This document shows positions 13,426-15,707 of a DNA stretch of 15,707 nt, in pieces. The notes under the pieces were generated by a model, which saw only the letters and a list, made by a program, of their open reading frames with translations, searched no databases and was not told where the DNA came from. Each line of letters opens with the position of its first letter. Positions within the stretch are counted from its first letter, which is position 1. The translations under genes and the position numbers were made by a program. Origin of the DNA: DATAEG01 sp036258135 (GTDB taxonomy: Bacteria; Actinomycetota; Actinomycetes; Mycobacteriales; Jatrophihabitantaceae); the NCBI GenBank assembly GCA_036258135.1, contig DATAEG010000095.1:1-15707 (forward strand), given 5' to 3'.

Positions 13426-14469
13426 ATGGCCGTGATGACCGTCGAGCCGCGCGACCACAGCGCGCCCCTGCTGGTACGGGCCGCTCGGGGCGAGGCGGTC
13501 CAGCGCCCGCCGGTCTGGTTCATGCGCCAGGCCGGCCGTTCGCTGCCTGAATACCGGCGGGCGCGGGGGAGCACCGGGATGCTTGAGGCCTGCCGAAACC
13601 CCGACATGGTGGCCGAGCTGACCATGCAACCGGTGCGTCGCCACCACGTGGACGCGGCGGTCCTGTTCAGCGACATCGTCGTCCCGCTGGCCGCGGTCGG
13701 CGTCGACGTGGACGTCAAGGCCGGCGTCGGCCCGGTGATGGGGGCGCCCGTCCGAACCGCCGCCGACGTGGCCGCCATCCGCCCACTCGACGCCGCCGAC
13801 GTCGACTATGTCAGCGAGGCGGTGCGCATCTTGGCGGCCGAGTCGGACGTGCCTCTGATCGGCTTCGCCGGGGCGCCGTTCACGCTCGCCAGCTACCTGA
13901 TCGAGGGTGGTCCGTCCCGCGACTACGCCCGCACCAAGGCGTTGATGCACGCCGAACCGGCGCTGTGGCACGACCTAGCCGGACGGCTGGCCGGCATCGC
14001 CGGCGAGTTCCTGCGGGTTCAGGTCGAGGCCGGTGCGAGCGTCGTCCAGTTGTTCGACTCGTGGGCCGGCGCGCTATCACCCGCCGACTACGCCGAGTTC
14101 GTCCTTCCGTACAGCACGGCGGCGTTGACCGCCGTCGCCGGCCTCGGCGCACCGCGCATCCACTTCGGCGTGGGCTGCGGCGAGCTGCTCCGGCTCATGC
14201 GGGACGCGGGGGCGGAGGTCGTCGGCGTTGACTGGCGCGTCTCCCTGCCCGAGGCGGCCAGACGCATCGGTCGCGGCGCCGCGGTCCAGGGCAACCTGGA
14301 CCCGGCACTGCTAGGCGCGCCGTGGCCGGTGGTCGAGGCGGCCGTCGACCGGATCGTCGCCGAGGGCCGGCTCACCGACGGGCACATCTTCAACCTGGGA
14401 CACGGCGTGCCGCCGGACAGCGACCCGGACGTGCTCACCCGCATCGTCGCCCACCTCCACGCGCTATGA
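13426..14469 (+). CDS. hemE: Uroporphyrinogen decarboxylase
   Basis: Removes four carboxyl groups from uroporphyrinogen III to give coproporphyrinogen III, without cofactor, in the cytosol. At 347 aa it has family length. Both signatures are present: PPVWFMRQAGRSLPEYR near residue 26 and GFAGAPFTLASYLIEGG near residue 146. LFSDIVVPLAAVGVDVD contains the catalytic Asp. QLFDSWAGALSP, HFGVGCGELL, GVDWRVSLPEA, QGNLDPALLG and FNLGHGVPPDSDPDVL complete the barrel. ATG 13426 is chosen; GTG 13432 and ATG 13435 are equally possible. A TACCGT at 13377-13382 could be a -10 with a leader of about 37 nt. The stop TGA shares bases with ATG 14466, linking it to hemY. Confidence 0.97.
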   Translation: MAVMTVEPRDHSAPLLVRAARGEAVQRPPVWFMRQAGRSLPEYRRARGSTGMLEACRNPDMVAELTMQPVRRHHVDAAVLFSDIVVPLAAVGVDVDVKAGVGPVMGAPVRTAADVAAIRPLDAADVDYVSEAVRILAAESDVPLIGFAGAPFTLASYLIEGGPSRDYARTKALMHAEPALWHDLAGRLAGIAGEFLRVQVEAGASVVQLFDSWAGALSPADYAEFVLPYSTAALTAVAGLGAPRIHFGVGCGELLRLMRDAGAEVVGVDWRVSLPEAARRIGRGAAVQGNLDPALLGAPWPVVEAAVDRIVAEGRLTDGHIFNLGHGVPPDSDPDVLTRIVAHLHAL

Positions 14470-15707
14470 GATCACCCCACGAAAACGCTCCGCACAGAAC
14501 GCTGCGCGTTTTCGCGGGGACCCCGGATGGAGTACCGCACGTCGTGGTGGTCGGCGGAGGTATCTCCGGCCTGGCCGCGGCGCATTTCCTCAGCGGCACC
14601 GCGCGGGTCACCCTGCTCGAACAGGCCGACCGGGTGGGCGGCAAGCTGCGGGCCGCCGAGCTGGCGGGCGTACGCGTCGACATCGGCGCCGAGGCCATGC
14701 TGGCCCGCCGTCCCGAAGGACTGGAGCTGGCCGAACAGGTGGGTCTCGCAGATCACGTCCAGGCAGCGTCCACGACATCCGCCGGGCTGTGGCTCGGCGG
14801 CCTGCGCCCGCTGCCCGCCGGTACGGTCATGGGCATCCCCGCCGACCTGGCCGCGGTGGCCCAGGCCGGCGTGCTGTCGGACGGTGCCTTGGCCGCGGCT
14901 GCCGACGAGGCGGCGACGACCCATCCGACTCTCGACGAGGACGTGTCCGTGGGCGCGTTGGTCCGTCAGCGGCTCGGCGGCGAGGTCGTCGACCGGCTGG
15001 TGGACCCGCTCCTCGGTGGGGTCTACGCGGCCACCGCCGACGGCCTGTCCCTGCGCGCGACGATCCCGGCGCTGGCCGCCGAGCTGACCGAGCACGGATC
15101 GCTGGTGGACGCCGCCCGGGCCGTCAACGCCGCGACCGCAAGCGCGACCGGTCCGCTGTTCGTGTCGTTCCCCGGCGGTCTGGCCAGCCTGGCCGAGGCG
15201 GTCGCCCGGGGTCGGTTCGAGATCCGCACCCGGGCCGCGGTCCGCGGGCTGCGCCGGACGCCGGAGGCCTTCGCATTGGAGTTCGGCCCGACGCCGCAGG
15301 CCCAGGCCGTCACGGCGGACGCCGTTGTCGTTGCCTTGCCCGCCGGCAAGGCCGCGCCGCTGTTGCGCGAGGTGTCACCCGCCGCGGCCGCCGAGCTGGC
15401 GGGTATCGAGTCCACCAGCGTCGCCGTGATCAGCTTGGCGTATCGCGACGCGCGGCTGCCGCCGGGCAGCGGATTCCTGGTGCCGGCGTCGGCCAGCCGG
15501 GCGGTCAAAGGCGTGACGTTCACGTCGCAGAAGTGGCCCGGCTACCCGTCGGGACTCAGCCTGCTGCGCGCCTCGGTGGGCCGCTCCGACCAGACGAGGG
15601 TCCTTCAGCGTGACGACGCCGATCTCGTCGCGCTGGTGCGTCACGAGCTGCGTGGGCTGATCGGACTGACCGAGGATCCCCTCGATGCGTTGGTGACCAG
15701 GTGGGGC
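14466..15707 (+). CDS. hemY: Coproporphyrinogen III / protoporphyrinogen oxidase (HemY/CgoX), 3' end outside the window
   Basis: A FAD-dependent oxidase; in actinobacteria it makes coproporphyrin III for the coproporphyrin-dependent haem route. The frame is open for 414 codons to the window end; family length is about 470. HVVVVGGGISGLAAAHFL (G30, G32, G35) is the FAD-binding loop, LLEQADRVGGKLR holds the ribose-binding Glu, and IGAEAMLARRPEGLELA, DPLLGGVYAATADGLS and SFPGGLASLAEAV are family segments. ATG 14466 overlaps the hemE stop (ATGA) and is the only good in-frame start. Codons 2-20 come from a 57-bp repeat, so the N-terminus (MRSPHENAPHRTLRVFAGTP) is foreign to the family. The next start, GTG 14544, would cut into the first strand. 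ATG 14527 is out of frame. Confidence 0.93.
   Translation, partial: MRSPHENAPHRTLRVFAGTPDGVPHVVVVGGGISGLAAAHFLSGTARVTLLEQADRVGGKLRAAELAGVRVDIGAEAMLARRPEGLELAEQVGLADHVQAASTTSAGLWLGGLRPLPAGTVMGIPADLAAVAQAGVLSDGALAAAADEAATTHPTLDEDVSVGALVRQRLGGEVVDRLVDPLLGGVYAATADGLSLRATIPALAAELTEHGSLVDAARAVNAATASATGPLFVSFPGGLASLAEAVARGRFEIRTRAAVRGLRRTPEAFALEFGPTPQAQAVTADAVVVALPAGKAAPLLREVSPAAAAELAGIESTSVAVISLAYRDARLPPGSGFLVPASASRAVKGVTFTSQKWPGYPSGLSLLRASVGRSDQTRVLQRDDADLVALVRHELRGLIGLTEDPLDALVTRWG
14469..14525 (+). repeat. 57-bp palindromic repeat, copy B (inside hemY)
   Basis: It matches 8619-8675 at 53 of 57 positions. Inverted arms 14475-14488 and 14506-14519 pair at 13 of 14 positions (one A-C mismatch, 14479 with 14515) around a 17-nt loop, so a stable RNA hairpin is expected. 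It begins right after the hemY ATG, and its length of 19 codons keeps the frame. No run of T follows, so it is not a classic intrinsic terminator. Confidence 0.88.

Noticed and set aside
14475..14519. Copy B hairpin as an intrinsic terminator after hemE
   Set aside because: No T-run follows and the hairpin lies within an open frame that continues into hemY, so termination there would silence hemY.
14527..15087. ATG 14527 frame as the gene after hemE
   Set aside because: It is one base out of phase with the frame that encodes the FAD-binding motif and the rest of HemY.

Overview
The window is high-GC actinobacterial chromosome. GTG starts are common, genes are tightly packed, and the order of conserved genes follows, from my memory of that genome, the Mycobacterium tuberculosis Rv2699c-Rv2677c block: DUF4193, DUF3093, dut, DUF3710, OB-fold protein, DUF3159, ceoC/ceoB, a KUP/KimA-like transporter, a TRAM methyltransferase, dxs, RNase D, DUF3000, hemE, hemY. 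The species cannot be named from this stretch.

Layout. 1-1102: DUF4193 (only its start codon lies outside the window) and a 267-aa membrane-associated protein of unknown function. 1099-3987: DUF3093 on the minus strand, divergent from a plus-strand run of dut, DUF3710, an OB-fold protein and DUF3159. 3971-7505: the two RCK proteins CeoB and CeoC, divergent from a transporter that keeps the K+/H+ site residues I recall for KimA; this looks like a potassium module. 7509-8572: a patch that departs from the conserved order, with a gutted TRAM RNA methyltransferase, an NTF2-like protein and an unrecognised 112-aa protein. 8729-10654: dxs (isoprenoid precursor synthesis). 10656-13344, minus strand: a C-terminal scrap of a GH1 beta-glucosidase, a small helical protein, RNase D, DUF3000 and a small zinc-ribbon protein. 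13426-15707: hemE and hemY (cut by the window end), consecutive haem biosynthesis steps.

The most unusual signal is a 57-bp repeat. One copy (8619-8675) lies upstream of dxs. The other (14469-14525) lies directly after an ATG that overlaps the hemE stop codon, and it is read in frame as 19 codons into the N-terminus of HemY. It forms a long imperfect hairpin. A 14-bp perfect match to its left arm occurs, in the same codon phase, in the zinc-ribbon gene. This resembles a palindromic mini-element that can settle inside reading frames.

A second theme is transcription start architecture. At least six genes have a TANNNT -10-like hexamer 6-8 nt before a GTG or ATG, as expected for leaderless transcripts. 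These include a divergent DUF3093/dut pair whose two promoters share 33 bp.

No tRNA, rRNA, CRISPR array or insertion sequence was seen. No gene-free stretch exceeds 300 bp; the longest is 8573-8728, which holds the repeat and the dxs promoter.
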